The notes: generated by a model from the letters alone, not told the origin. DNA of 64,000 nucleotides from Nautilus pompilius (GCA_018389105.1 JACATO010000311.1:1297501-1361500); one strand, 5' to 3'. Counted from the stretch's first letter, positions 22,891 through 59,923 are shown. Numbers and translations are program-made.

Positions 22891-24216
22891 TTAGAGAGTC
22901 ACTGAGCCTTTTTTGAATTTCACAATTTGCCATCATTTTAAGATTCCGAAATAATTATACTGGTTAACTCTTGCTGTCATTGCAATTCTAACAAATACTC
23001 TATTCTTGAAATAAGACGAGAAGTTCACCTGACTGTGACATACCTGGTAGCTTCTTTTTTTTGTTGAGTAGAATTTATCGATCTTTTCCCGTTTTATAAC
23101 CAGGTAACAACAATGGATAAATTTAGAATACAATTTAGTCAAACCATTTCTAGATATGCATTACTGTAAAACTACAGCGGTGGTGCAGGGTGATGTAATG
23201 TATAATAGTTTCTCTAATACCCCGGTTCGGGGAGTACTGACGCCAAACTCTGCACGTGCCGCGCCATCACGTGGTACACAGTCGCAGAAAAATTACGAAA
23301 GTGTCCGATGCACCGACTTTGGCCACTTGAACAAAAATAGATTTTTTAAAAAATCTACCGCAACATAAAATAGGGGGGGGGAGTGCTTCCTTAAAAGTTT
23401 AAAAAATAAGTTTGTTTGGTTGGTTTTAAGGAGCAGAGAGTAATGACCAATCACATCTATTACGTTGGTTGTGATGGAAATGACGTCATATCTCTTGGCC
23501 TTATTCTCTGGTGATAATTTAATACCGGAAAGACCAAAAACAAAGGTGTTATTATATCCGTGGTGTATTTTCTCAACGGCCGTTGTCTCTGAATAACGCA
23601 GTCACCCTTCCTATCAGTTTAGGTAAACATTCAATAAGAGAATACACGTGCTCTTCTGCGTTATACTTTTATTTGTCTGCTTTTTAAGGAAAAACCAATT
23701 GAGTACTCAACAATAGCACAAAATTTTTTTAAAAAATATTTTCCTTTCTCTTTTTTTTTAACTGATATCTTTTGAATTTCAAATTATCGAATAAAGGATT
23801 TTGTTTACAATTTAAGTATATTGTTCGTATGCGTTTTGTAAAAATTCTACAAATGATCCATGCACGATTAAAAAAGTGATAGCAATAAACTTAAATTGTA
23901 TTATTATTATTATTTAAATGGCGAGATAAAAACTGAGCTATGTGGCAGGTTTTCATACGCCTTTGGAGTTAGCATGGCTCCGCCTCGACTCGCAGAGACT
24001 TTGGAATTAATGGCAATCAATCCAGAAAACACCGCAGACTGCCCCGTTGTAGGAGACTAAACAAACTAGGGGAGCTAGATCTAAAGATGGAACCTGGGCC
24101 AAAAAGTCTCCAAGAGTTCGTGCTCTGGTTTGTTCACGCGGGACCCAACAGCGAGAAAGTTCTGAAGACGAGTTTTAAGAGCCTAGAGCTTTCTAGAAAC
24201 TTTCCAGTTAGAAATA

Positions 24217-24380
24217 CAGGTGCATCTCAAAAAATTAGAATATCGTGGAAGAGTTCAATATTTTTTGTCAATTATTTCAGAAAATGAAAATTGTATATAT
24301 TCTAGACTCATTACATGTAAACTAAAATGTTTCATGCATTTTTTAATTTTAATTTTGATGATTACAGCCTACAGCTCATG
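24217..24380 (+). repeat. Left terminal inverted repeat of the Tc1 element
   Basis: Matches the reverse complement of 25484-25647 with about 95% identity, judged by eye. Confidence 0.85.
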
Positions 24381-24503
24381 AAAATCAAAAATCCACTATC
24401 TCAAAATATTAGAATATTCCATTTTGAGTTTGAGTAAATCACTATTTATGCAGTATAAATACCATGAATCTCTCAGTCTGGTTCAGTACACACAACCACA
24501 ATC

Positions 24504-25481
24504 ATGGGGAAGACACTCATTGACACCCTCCACAAGGAGGGTAAGCCACAGAAGGTCATTGCTGAAGGGGCTGGCTGTTTGCAGAGTGCTGTATCAAAGC
24601 ATGTTCATGGAAATCTGACTGGAAGGGAAAAGAGTGGTAGGAAAAGGTGCACAAGCAAGAGGGATGACCGCAGCCTTGAGAGGATTGTCAAGCAAAGCCG
24701 ATTCGAGAACTTGGGGGAGCTTTACAAGGAATGGAGTGAGGCTGGAGTCAGTGAATCAAGAGCCACCACGCACAGACGTGTCCAGGAAATGGACTACAAA
24801 TGTCGCATTCCTAGTGTCAAGCCACTCCTGAAGCAGAGACAAGGTCAGAAGCGTCTTACCTTGGCTAAGGAGAAAAAGAACTGGACCGTTGCTCAGTGGT
24901 CCAAAGTTCTCTTTTCAGATGAAAGTAAATTTTGCATTTCATTTGGAAATCAAGGTCCCACAGTCTGGAGGAAGAGTGGAGAGGCACAGAATCCAAGTTG
25001 CTTGAAGTCCAATGTGAAGTTTCCACAGTCAGTGATGATTTGGGGTGCCATGTCATCTGCTGGTGTTGGTCCACTGTATTTTATCAAGTCCAAAATTAAC
25101 GCAGCTGTCTACCAGGAGATTTTAGAGCACTTCATGCTTCTGTCTGCTGACAAGCTTTATGGAGATGCTTATTTCCTTTTCCAGCAGGACTTGGCACCTG
25201 CCCCCAGTGCCAAAACTACTAATGACTGGTTTGCTGACAATGGTATTACTCTGCTTGATTGGCCAGCCAACTCGCCTGACCTGAACCCCATAGAGAATTT
25301 ATGGGGTATTGTCAAGAGGAAGATGAGAGACACCAGACCCAACAATACAGACGAGCTGAAGGCCGCTATCAAAGCAACATAGGCTTCCCTAACACCTCAG
25401 CAGTGCCACAGGTTCATCGCCTCCATGCTATGCCGCATTGATGCAGTGATTCGTGCAAAAGGAGCCTCGACCAAGTATTGA
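24504..25481 (+). pseudogene. Tc1 transposase with one in-frame stop
   Basis: The frame starts MGKTLIDTLHKEGKP and runs 292 codons to a TAG at 25380-25382. The same frame then continues to a TGA at 25479-25481, so the full reading would be 325 codons plus stop, near the family's normal 330-340. The N-terminal half has the paired helix-turn-helix DNA-binding region (KVIAEGAGCLQSAVSKHV...). The DDE residues are all present: D in LFSDESKF, D in FQQDLAP, E in LNPIENLW. Related elements carry TGG (Trp) where this copy has TAG, so a single base change explains the loss. The truncated product keeps the catalytic residues but lacks the last 33 residues. Confidence 0.88.
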
Positions 25482-25483
25482 GT

Positions 25484-25647
25484 GCATAGCTATAGACCGT
25501 AATTATCAAAATTAAAATTAAAAAATGCTTGAAACATTTTAGTTTACATGTAATGAATCTAGAATATATACAATTTTCACTTTCTGAAATAACTGACAAA
25601 AAATATTGAACTTTTCCAAGATATTCTAATTTTTTGAGATGCACCTG
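25484..25647 (-). repeat. Right terminal inverted repeat of the Tc1 element
   Basis: Reverse copy of the left repeat, ending GATGCACCTG next to the TA duplication. It starts just after the transposase frame's final TGA. Confidence 0.85.
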
Positions 25648-25649
25648 TA

Positions 25650-27817
25650 TGCATCTATGGATGCTGTTTTCTCGATAACGGTAATTCCAATTTTGGCGAA
25701 CTTTGAACAGCTGTACCTCTGGAACTGTTGTGTTTTTATGCTTAGATTTTAAACAGAAAACCTTTATATATTTTATTATTATTGGTTCGAGAGAGAATAC
25801 AGTAGGAGCTTCGCTTTCTGAAACGTGACGCCACCTGAAAAAATTTCATCTTAGGGAATTGTAACAAACGTGCACCTCAAAATCCAAGATGACCGCTGTT
25901 ACCAGGGCAATGGTTTGATCCAGGTAAAAATATCTTGTGGTTTTTAAATTTGATTTACACGCACCAAAAGGTTTCATATAAATATCTTTAAAGATAGATA
26001 TATTAGAAAGATTTAAAATAATAGTCTCTTTTTAAACCGACGAACACTAAATCTTCCACTAAGACAGACAAATGAAAACCCACAACTTACCAAATCACAT
26101 TGATTTCCACTAAATAAACACGTAGAATAGGACAAGAAAGATTACAGGCGCGAGCTTAGGCTCAGATTACCCACTTTAAAAGTTTGTGGCTTCAGGGATG
26201 ATTTGAATGAGGTGAAAAAATTTTCAAGTAATGAAAATTTAACTATAGTGATTTTTCACCCAAATAACGTACTTTGCCTCGTGATAATCCATGCCACGTT
26301 GACGGTCGGATGTAGCAGCAACAACAAAACGTCTCTCGAATCGACGTAAACTGTAAAGTTTCACGTTCGACTGGTTTATCTCAACTGGTGGGAAATTCGG
26401 TTGGCGCTGCTGCACGCTGGATGAGAAAATCTTATGTCATACCTTCTTGCAGTTGTCGCTATGGCTACCGTAATTCGGAACTTAGATGTAATTCAACAAT
26501 ACGCTGGAGTCCAGGTATTACCGTAGCTAAATGTCTGTGTAGACTTGCAAGTTCAGCCAAAACTAGAGTCTGAAATGGCAGCAATAGCCAATCATAAAGC
26601 ACGCGTCGTTCACGTGACTTTCACAATTTGATTGCAGCAAACAGTGTAAGCGTGCGATTCATTACTAACAACAAAATATTTTGTTTTAATAATTAAATAA
26701 ACTATAATTCCCCCAAACCATCTTATATTCCAATGGGAAACATTTCTCTTGTCTCTACAAACTTGCTTATTTCAGTTTAATTTTAAGCAAAAATCTTAAG
26801 AATCATAAATTTATATATAATCATCAAATTGGTATGTGACAGTTTATGCAAAAGTAAGTAAACGGTAAAAAGCAAAATCTTCCAAACCGCGCGGGATTTT
26901 AAAAGAAAGAAAGACAGAAGAAAATCCTTGGGTCGAGAGAGAGCTGGAGGACTTGGTTGTGAATGTGAATTGGTATCTACTTTGTCAGTCACAGAGAGAA
27001 AGGGGCGGGCGTGTCAGACTCCGCTTGTCCACCCGAGGAGGTTGATGTCACTGACTGGACAACCCTAACTTACACATTGTGAACGCAGGGTATGCGAAAC
27101 CTTACTGACTTTAAGTGATTCTATTTTTTAAAAAAATAATAATTTCAGGTTGAAGTCTGTTTGTCGCTTCTTTAAAAAATCCAGATGTATTTATTACCCT
27201 CGAAACAGAATTCGACACCATTACGAAGTAAAATAGTTTTTAAAAATTAATTAAAATATAAAACATTTAGAAAAGCTATAGTAACGAACGTGATATTTTT
27301 ATTTATTCATAATTGTAACTTCAAATTATTGCGATTTAAAAAGCAGATTTCGTCATTTCTCTGAAAGACAATTATCCAATTATTCAACGACATAAATTAA
27401 ATGATCTCATTCCGCTATTGTCTTTTCTACTGCCCTTGAGAAACAAAAAAAGTTTAGTAAATATTATAAAACTTTTAAGATTATAGATAAAAGTATAAAA
27501 CCTATTTTGGTTTCAAATCTTTAGATGTCTTTCATCTATGCTGCTGAAGTTGTTCTATTTTTCTTTTACAAAGAAATTAATACATAGAACATGGACATGA
27601 AATAAACGTAAAGACTGGCGTGAAATCTGATGCAGCTAATAAAAGGAACAAAGGGTTAATAATAAAGTTGTTTTGCTATTTTCTGTTGACATTTGCTCAG
27701 ATTTATACTCAAACGTGTGTCAACTTCTCTTAAACATGAATAGGAAAAATACTTAAAAAACTGTCTGAAATTTGATATAAAACTGACCAATATAATTACT
27801 GTTACACATACCTATCA

Positions 27818-27876
<59 letters not shown>

Positions 27877-28100
27877 GTTTACTTACGGTAAGTGTAAAAA
27901 CAAAATGACAGCCAAGATGGCGGTCTTAGATAAAGTAAAATCGCGAGATTTCTTTTTTTAAAAAATTGCCATAGTAGTTGTTAATGTGATATAAGCTATC
28001 ATTGATCAGGTATTATTTATTGTTATTGTTTCAGTATTGTCATTATCTATTTCATTGCAGGGATTTTCTTCGTTGTGAGTGCTTTTGTTGCCCTATTGGT
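25650..28100. other. No gene seen upstream of chitin synthase
   Basis: AT-rich with scattered GC-richer patches (26100-26640, 26980-27060). No frame has coding character or splice support. A (TTA)n run lies at 27820-27877. Confidence 0.5.
27820..27877. repeat. (TTA)n microsatellite
   Basis: About 19 TTA units. The leader found at the other two TTA runs is absent here. Confidence 0.95.
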
Positions 28101-29421
28101 CGGTCTTGTTGTCGATGATGGTCGGTAGGCTTCAGTTTTCGCCGCTGTTCACGAACTGACGGCTGTCGGGGTTGTCGCCCTGCACCAGTCTGTTTTTACC
28201 CCTAACCCTGCCCCTGCAATATCTCCTTTCTTTGTGGATTTCTGTCCTGACTTCGAGAACATCTGAAAGCAGCGAGTTACAACCTCCAAGCATGGGGCAT
28301 CAGCTTTTGTGACCCGAGTTACCTGGATACGGTCAGAGGTGGTGGGGGGGTCAATAATTACCCGTGGAAGCTACATCTAATATACTCGAAAACTCCTCTG
28401 TGTAGCTGCGGGAGAAACCCACACAAACGGTCCGGTGCAAGAGAGCGTCAGGAAACCGGGCTGCAGGAGGTCGCCAAATCGAGTGGGGTCATCCACAGTA
28501 GGCGGCGCGCCCATCGCAGTTGCTGCTGCCGATGTTTTTTTCTTTGTTTTTGTTGTTGTTGTCTCTCCTCCTCTGTAGAAAGAGTAAAAAAAAGAAAAAT
28601 GTCATTGTCGTCATTTGAAGTTGTTGTCACTAAGGATACAAGGCAGCCAGACAACAACTTAAGTCTGAATTATCGGTGGCGAGCTGCAGCTCAAGATAAA
28701 CTAGGAAAGAAAAAAAACATTTTCGATCATTTTAACGATAGAAGGGGGGAAAGCCATCATTGCTCATTAAAGCGGCAAGGGAAGACAGCTGCGGGTCAGT
28801 AGACTTTAAACTGATTCACGTTTCCTTTCATTTACAATTCCTTTATCAAAAATAAATAAAATGAGTCGATACTGAAACTTTAACTGTTGACCGCTAAAAC
28901 AAAGAACTGCTTTAAGTATATGAGTAAATCTACGAACTTCAAACAGAAGACTGACCATTACCATAGCGACCGACGGTTTTGTCACTCCCACGTGTCTACA
29001 ACTCCAGATAAGTAACAAATTAGATTTGTCTATTTAAATTCATCCGTCAATGAGACAAGCTACACATTAGACTATTGTATCAGAGTTTGGTCTCCTAGAA
29101 ATAGCAACAACAACAAAAAACACCCGAAATTGTAAACAGATTTGCGATAATTCCCACCGAAACTTCTCCGATGTAAAAGGTTGGATGGAGATCGCCCGAA
29201 ACGAATGATCTGGGGACGGCAGCAGCTCCTCCAGGTAGGCAGACACAAGTGAGACCGGAACATTTCCCGATCTCCAGGCGGGTGAGCACGCGGCGGCCAA
29301 ACAATGTCAACAGGCGCTGCGCCCAAACAGCATACCTGGACGGTTTAGGGAAGTAGGGAGGCAGCAGACGAGGGGACACATACATGCCGACTGCAGACAT
29401 TATCAGTGGAAGTGACATCAG

Positions 29422-29455
<34 letters not shown>

Positions 29456-29541
29456 GCAGCAGCAGCAGCGGAAAAAAAAAACAAAAGTGAGTTTCTGAGG
29501 AGAACAAAGAAAGAGACAGAAATTCGACGGGGTAAAAGCTG
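28100..29541 (+). promoter_or_regulatory. Probable promoter and 5' UTR region of chitin synthase
   Basis: GC content and CpG frequency rise here relative to both flanks, ending at the first coding exon. An AAC run passing into CAG units (29421-29469) lies 73 bp before the start codon and probably falls in the 5' UTR. No convincing TATA box or initiator could be placed, so the transcription start is not given. Confidence 0.4.
29421..29469. repeat. (AAC)n/(CAG)n repeat in the presumed 5' UTR
   Basis: About ten AAC units grade into six CAG units. Because it is likely transcribed, length variation could affect the chitin synthase mRNA; that is inference. Confidence 0.85.
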
Positions 29542-53282
<23,741 letters not shown>

Positions 53283-53593
53283 ACAGGACTGCTTTCGGTG
53301 AAATTCGAGTTCAGACTTAACTTTCACGTGTGTATATACTTGATTACAGCGTCTTTGAGCTAACATTGCCAAGTTGTACGCAGCATCTCTTATGAGTAAC
53401 TAGAGTGAAGTTCGAACGCTAAGCTCATCCTTCTGACCACGTCATCTGTCTTCAGGAGGGGGGCGATAGATACAACTAAAACCTTAGCGTACAGTAAACT
53501 TCATGTTTATATTTCCGTGTTTGATTTACAGATGATAACAGCAAGGAAACCAAACATTGCAAATCCCGTTTTTAAAAGTGTAGAAATGCAAAA

Positions 53594-53629
<36 letters not shown>

Positions 53630-53945
53630 TAATAATAATAATAATATAATAATAATAATAATAATAAACTGAAGCAATAGACCTATTGAGATTCTTGGCA
53701 GCTGCAACTATCTTCCTTCACATCTGTCGGTCTTGTGCTGTCTTTCTCTTCTTGACTGCATCCATCTTCAGTGACTGAGTCGCGATCCAGCGCGCTCTTC
53801 TACTGTATCATTGGTCTCTCTCCGGGCCATTTTCCCTGCATCTCCATCTCATCACTCCCTCCCTCCCAGCCAGTCTTACTCTCGATGACCTGACCAGCGA
53901 TACCCCAGTCAACTGTTGCACACATTAAGCAGGAAAATATTCTTA
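53594..53945 (-). mobile_element. Possible LINE 3' end with (TTA)n tail
   Basis: On the minus strand a broken frame reads MDAVKKRKTAQDRQM, a stop, then RKIVAAA. This resembles the C-terminal end of non-LTR retrotransposon ORF2. It is followed directly by a TTA run (53668-53594), which would be the microsatellite tail such elements often carry. The match is short and has stops, so the call is tentative. The microsatellite itself is certain. Confidence 0.35.
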
Positions 53946-56900
53946 ATCTTTCGATGAAGAATAGTACCCCTCAATCACATGGGCAAATAAATGCATTAGA
54001 ATGTATTGTTAGGAACAGTTTTGAAACATGGGGTAGACTCCGAAACCTCGTTTCCCGTCTGTCTGTCTCTGACAGGTCAAATAAATCTCTGTTGCTTCAG
54101 ACCTATTGAAAGCCCTGTCCCCGCCGTGCTGCATAATGCCTGCCTCATTCTCTGATTATCTTATTGCACAACATTTCTAAGGGCTGCAGTCGGTCTTAGG
54201 GCCTTTTGATGGGACGTCACAATTTGCTCCGGCCGTGTTAAGTACAAGAAATTAGCAGGCCGAGAACTAAGTACGAGTCGAGTAAGTTCGGCTGCTTTTG
54301 CCGAGCGACCGACCCAACAAGTCGGTCCGAGATGGTTTTTTTACTCGGATCAACCATGACGCCGTCTCGTTCATCCGTAGCTTGAGAAGCTGACAAGCCG
54401 AGCCGAACGTAGTGAAGAAGCCCAGCACTTATCGAGGCGCTCGGGGCGGCGGCCTGTTTAGCGAATGATGCAAACGTTCAATAGCGCATCGGTAACTGCA
54501 GAGGTAGGATTATGACTCTTCCGCAGGCGGAAAGAAAATTTTAAAATGTATACACACGAACCCACAGCCATGTAACATCAGGTCTTCTTTCTTTACCAAT
54601 AAAGATATTTTTTATCTAAGAAGAGTTTCAGCATTAACCATCCGTAATGAAAGAAGCTCTCTGTATTTATCTCGACAACATCTGAACAAACTCAGTCCGG
54701 TTTTCCCGACCCCTGATAACACAAGACCTATATCTTAAAAGACACATTTGTCTTTTTGTTGGGATGTTATGAGAAAAAACAATAATCCATTTTCTGTTTG
54801 AACAAAGCGCGGCACATATGATAAAGTAGCTATTTTAAGTCAGGCTGAAATTAATTATCAAATCGTGCACTAAGTCTCTCCTTAGATAGCCAGGCGATCG
54901 GTGGTCAAAGCAACTGACGTCAGTTACAGCTTATTCATCTACACGTCGTATGACGTCGATTATGGCCTCATCTATACTGTATGCTTAACTACTGGTAATG
55001 TAATAACCACTACCCCTTTTTCGTCAGAGTTGTTTCCCTTGTCGATTTTGGCGAATGTGACATGGACAACGGAAAAAAACACCGAGATTTCCATTTGCAA
55101 TATATATACTGATATAATTTATGATTCTGCCCCAATGGAAAAATTATCATTCAAATTATATAACTCACATCAGAAGTAATGAACACTGTTTTGGGGGGGG
55201 CTTTTATTTAAAAAGAGTAGAAAAGGTACACTCGTCAGAACCGTTACGAACGTAATGCAGCAGACTGTCTCGCACAACAAGGAAGCACAAAAAATTGTTT
55301 GTGTTTTTCTCCACACTTGAAAATTTTAGTTTACTAGCATTTCTCAAAAAAAGAATGATACGCCTGTTAATGGACAAACTCTAGTGCTCTTTAACATGAA
55401 CACTGTTAAAGTAAATTTTATTTTAGTTACGTTTAAAATAATTTTTAAGCTGTTGGCTTTTTTTATGGATTTTTCCCATTTCTCGATATCACTTTCAAAA
55501 GAATTGTGAATCATAATACAATTCAATAGTTAGACGGGACAGAAGAAAAGAGCTGGTCTCGAGGGTATGGCCGGTTGACCTCGTGACGCAGGTGATCGAG
55601 CAAAGGAGTTGCGGTGACTTAAGCTATCTTCAAAGAGAACTGGCAGAAACTAAAACCAGAATAAATAAGTAAATAAATCTGGTGCAAGAATATCAGGGCA
55701 ACAACAAGAAGTCACTAAGGGTTAATTTGTAAAAAGAGCAAGTTTGTTTTGTGATAGCTGGTCACTTCAAATTATGGAATCCCCTTTCTTTTTTGAAGCG
55801 CCAATGTAAACTGTTACCTGCTGTTCCTGAAGACCGGGACTTTCTTTAATATCCATAAAAAACGATCAATTAGTATTGCTGCCTACCGACGCCACCGCCT
55901 TGCGGACAGGTAGGGAGACAGAGATACTGTTTCCTTTTGTTTTATTTCTGGCTACTTTTACTTGATCCGAATTAATTTTCCTGGGAAGAAAACCCTGTCT
56001 CACTAAAACATAGCTGTCAGGGGCCGTGATGAGGTCTTGCTGCTATCGGCTACAAAATGTTATCATCCTTTCCGTGGTGTATACTTTTGTATTCAAAATA
56101 GAGCAGAGTTTTGCAGAGCACTGAAAACAGAACCATCAAAATCCGTCTCGACTACTATATAAATGTAAACACTTAAATTTATGTTGAGGGATGACAGGAA
56201 CAGGTTTAAGTTATCATGGCGACAAGATTATTCGCTATTCGCGGGTAAACTGTGGACTTCAGTTTTAAACCGTACAACCTTCCATTATCTATCACGCATT
56301 TGTCGTTTTATTCAGTATTTAACAAACGTTATCACTTGATCACGTGTTACAGTAAAGGAGAAAAGATACGTAGTGGGAAGGATTATATTGTCGGGACGAG
56401 ATGAACGAAGGACGGACGGTTAGGTAAAACGGCCCTAACCGACGGGAGAAAATGGAGGAGCTGACCAAAATATCGTTCGGGAGAGGTTCGGTAAGTAGCC
56501 AGTGCTTCTCTAATGGACTCTCGAACCGCCAAACCATTTACCTCGCTCTCGACACTCTCCCCTTTATTGTCTATATACTTTGGCAGGAACCCTTTTTTTT
56601 ACAGCTAATGGTATAAATTTCTAAAATGAAATTAAAAGGAAATTGAAAAAATAATTGATGTAAATTAGCAAGTTCGACAGGTAATAAGAGGCAAAGGTCA
56701 GCTCTCGTCGACCTAATTTTACATGTTTACTTATCTAATGTTGGGCGATAAATGATCAAACATTCGAAACCTAAAACGAAAAAAAATAAAAAAACCAAGC
56801 TGACAGTTTCTAGTTTTTTTCCACAATGCTGACTTAAAGCAAATACAAAGCTTGGTGTCAAAATAAAATGAGCACCCATGAAAGATTGCAGCACGAAACG

Positions 56901-57592
56901 TAAGATAGTAGAGCTGGCAGGATGCTAAAGATGCCTCTTAAACATGGTGCTTGTGAAATATCACGTATGGCGGCGGGTTGCGAATTTAGACGATCAGATC
57001 GCGGGAAGATCGACAGGTAGAAGTCGTGGAATCTAGGGCTCGAAAACGGGCAGCGCGTGGCATCACTATTAGTTTTTGTCAGGCAAGGACATAGCGGCTA
57101 AGCATTGACTAGGACAGCCGTCAAGGTTATATAACCTGAAGCGTGCACAAGATATTCATATATCGCCGATACCGCCATATAAACCGGGCCGCAACAGACA
57201 GGTGGCTTAGCGAAAATCCAGGCTACCAAAAGCCAATGTAAAACAGAGGTTTTCGAGAGCCCAGGAAAAGATAGGGATAGGGGAAAGGCCGGCCACTATT
57301 TCAGGAGGACTTCTTGCAGCCTACAGTTCATCGCAGGTGTTTTTTTAGTGTAATGGAACAATAAGCGCCTTGGGACGCTGAAAAAAAGAAAACACCTGAT
57401 GCTCATTGAGAGACATCACAATTACGTCCCCTGTTATATTCGCTCTCGATAGCCATCTTACGCCATCTTTTCAACAATGGGCTTTGCAGTTTGACACATA
57501 TTTACCGCAGAAACGATTGTGCCACTTTTCAAACCTCCGAAACTACCACCGTATGAAAAAGAAAAGGATGGCTGCAGCTTCTTCCCTGGACA
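53946..57592. other. No gene seen downstream of chitin synthase
   Basis: Mixed AT-rich sequence with GC-richer patches at 54190-54480 and 56900-57300. The second patch may be the N-terminal half of the Tc1 relic that follows, but I could not align it convincingly. No frame has splice or family support. Confidence 0.4.
53986..54603 (+). terminator. Candidate poly(A) signals of chitin synthase
   Basis: AATAAA occurs at 53986-53991, 54080-54085 and 54598-54603, about 0.7 to 1.3 kb after the stop codon. None lies closer in canonical form. If used, the 3' UTR would cover the LINE-like piece and TAA run. Confidence 0.4.
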
Positions 57593-57763
57593 CCTAGAAG
57601 CCCTGAGGGGAATCCGACTGAACTCGTCTGGAATCTCGTTGATCGCCAACTGCGAAAAGCAAGACCTTACACATCTGTGACGAATCTTAAGAGAAAAATG
57701 ACTGAAGTTTTGGCACAACAATCATACAAACTTTTATTACATTCATATACCATCGTGTTATAG
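57593..57763 (+). pseudogene. Tc1/mariner transposase C-terminal relic
   Basis: A 56-codon frame ending in TAG reads SPEGNPTELVWNLVDRQLRK and on to NLKRKMTEVLAQQ. It matches the last part of Tc1 transposases: the SPDLNPIENLWDELDRR region with the third catalytic acid kept in NPTE, then the final helices. Nothing upstream in frame gives the other catalytic residues, so it is a broken copy unrelated in sequence to the element at 24217. Confidence 0.6.
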
Positions 57764-59071
57764 CCTTTAATGGGGTACGTGGAAAAACTAAATAAAATTA
57801 ACTAATGTTTTCTGATATTTTGTGCACTATTAAATGTTCCGATGCTAATTATTATTTAAAGAACTTCTGTCAGCCTTGAGTTTAGGGTTACTGCACATTG
57901 AAAACAGTCAAATTTCCATGAATGAATGGATCATCGCTGCAAACTTCAGCATCATCTTAAGCCAGTGTATGCATTGAGTGTAAGTTGAGAACATGGAGAA
58001 ACGTCCACTACTTAAACCAGCTGGTCGGGTGAGCTTTTGAGGGGGGAAAATAGGGACCAACTTACAACCGACCAGAACAGCATCACTCAGTCTTCCTAAT
58101 GTTTTGGGATTGTATATTACATGATAATTTTGTAGCATTGATCTTGGCGTGTACCAGGCACATTAGATGCAAGATGTTGTTATTAAAAAAACATACATCT
58201 GCCTCATTTATCTCTTACTTTAAAAGTCAAAACTTTACTACATGCCTAATTTTCTAGTTCGAGGATAAGAAGTCAAGACTTCACAGATCAGCCAAAGGCA
58301 ATGAATGCCACTGATATCCTACTCGGACCTGAATATACCAAAACTTCAAACTAACTGAACACCTGTAAAAACAGCTGGAACCCAAAACTGAAATAGAAGA
58401 GACATCTTGAGCAAAATGTGACAAAAATTTTCTCAAGCACGTCAGAATAAAATAAGCATAAATTTTCCTAAATTATATTTGAAGGTCCTGTGACCTCCAT
58501 GAGATGTCAACAGTGATCCATGAAACAGCAAGTCAGTATTGACTAATGTCATTTCTGTTGTTCTCGCATGAAATGGTTTTCTTTATTATCGCACTTTTCT
58601 GCAGTGCCAATTAAAGCAATTTTATTTCTTTTCTAATTACAGCAATAAAACCGAGTTTTTTACCTGGCTTTTTTCTATAATTACAATTGCTAGTGGCTTC
58701 ACCGTGCTGGGCCATTAGTTTCCGGTCGGCACGAATACTATTTTTTCTCTACAATGTATTTGTTGTCAGATCTTCAAGAAGATTTTGGATGATTCTTTAT
58801 AAACTTTTGATGGAATAATTACTCTTTAAGAATTTTCGAATTTCTACTGTATCGACATATTGGCGGCTATAACTGTGGGCTTATTCATGAAAGGTTCCAT
58901 TATTAAATTTATCAGCGGATGAAGTTACAGGAACATTCGCATATATTCGTAAGAAAATATTTACATGAGGTAATGTACTACACTGAGTTTGTTGGAGCCT
59001 TAATAACAGTAGATTTCATTGAAATATCTTTCTATTAATTGTTTTAAGCAGTTCACAATTCTGGCCACCAG

Positions 59072-59114
<43 letters not shown>

Positions 59115-59134
59115 CTCTCTCTCTCTCTTTCATT

Positions 59135-59165
<31 letters not shown>

Positions 59166-59456
59166 GGCTATTTAAGAAGCTAAGAAAAACGGTGACATTT
59201 CCAAATATTTCAAAATATTGTAACTAAAAAAGTGATATTGATAGCAGATGGATTGCTATTTTGTAATCATAATCTCTATACCAATTTATAAATAATATTT
59301 TGATTATCCAGCGGTCGTTTATTACAACCAAAAGTTTTTATTTTTAAGTTAACTAACGAGCTTCAAAGAGTAGTTTTTAATAAAATAATTGATCGAATCA
59401 TAAACTAAATATACAGGTTTTTAGGACTTAGACGAATAGCAGCAACTCCTTTATAT
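57764..59456. other. No gene seen; microsatellite at the end
   Basis: AT-rich sequence without coding signs. A CT run (59074-59128) followed by a GT run (59134-59161) is the only structure. Confidence 0.5.
59074..59161. repeat. (CT)n-(GT)n compound microsatellite
   Basis: About 27 CT units with one interruption, six other bases, then about 14 GT units. Confidence 0.95.
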
Positions 59457-59560
59457 CAGTGCTTCTCAAACCACGTGATGTGGCGTACCGGCAGGTGTTC
59501 TTTCCAATGTGCCACGGACCGGTACCATATTTCTGCCGTATCATCATTTGTTTACCATCC
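59457..59560 (+). mobile_element. hAT-type left end, partner end not found
   Basis: CAGTGCTTCTCAAACC is a classic hAT terminal sequence, followed by GC-rich text (GTGGCGTACCGGCAGG...). The inverse, GGTTTGAGAAGCACTG, was not found downstream, so the element is truncated or its right end has decayed. The true right limit is unknown. Confidence 0.45.
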
Positions 59561-59923
59561 GAGAAAATATTATTTGAAAATTCGTATTAATATTAATTTA
59601 TACCGGAAAAACATAATGAATATAATAAAAGTTAATCCATTTTTTTTTATTTTACGGACCTTTTCGTTTGGCGCGAGCGCCGATCGGCGAACCGTGTACA
59701 TTTATAGAATTCGCTATGCGCATGCGTGTGTACGCCGCCGCCGCTCGCTTATCTCCTGCACCGGGTAGTCGATGTCTGCCCGGCCAACTCGGTCCGCGCT
59801 CCTCGAGGCGAGGTAATCGTCACACGAACGCAAAGAGGCTCGATATTTTACGTCCCATCCAGTTTTGATGCCTAAATAAATACTCGTATGCCTTTGTAGC
59901 CATCGGGGGGGGGGGATTTCTCT

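Larger units (their letters stand above)
24217..25647 (+). mobile_element. Tc1-family transposon, nearly intact
   Basis: Both ends begin CAGGTGCATCTCAAAAAATT and are flanked by TA (24215-24216 and 25648-25649). The inverted repeats are about 160 bp long and differ at roughly eight positions, so the copy is fairly young. One DD34E transposase lies between them. The terminal motif and the nucleotide sequence of the coding region closely resemble a Tc1 family I know from fishes, frogs and other vertebrates, which is notable in a chitin-making animal. Confidence 0.92.

Noticed and set aside
25898..25911. GTTACCAGGGCAAT as a second X-box
   Set aside because: Less good fit to the consensus and no gene start within several kb.
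54190..54480. GC-rich patch after chitin synthase as a gene promoter
   Set aside because: No exon with coding character follows within the next 3 kb.
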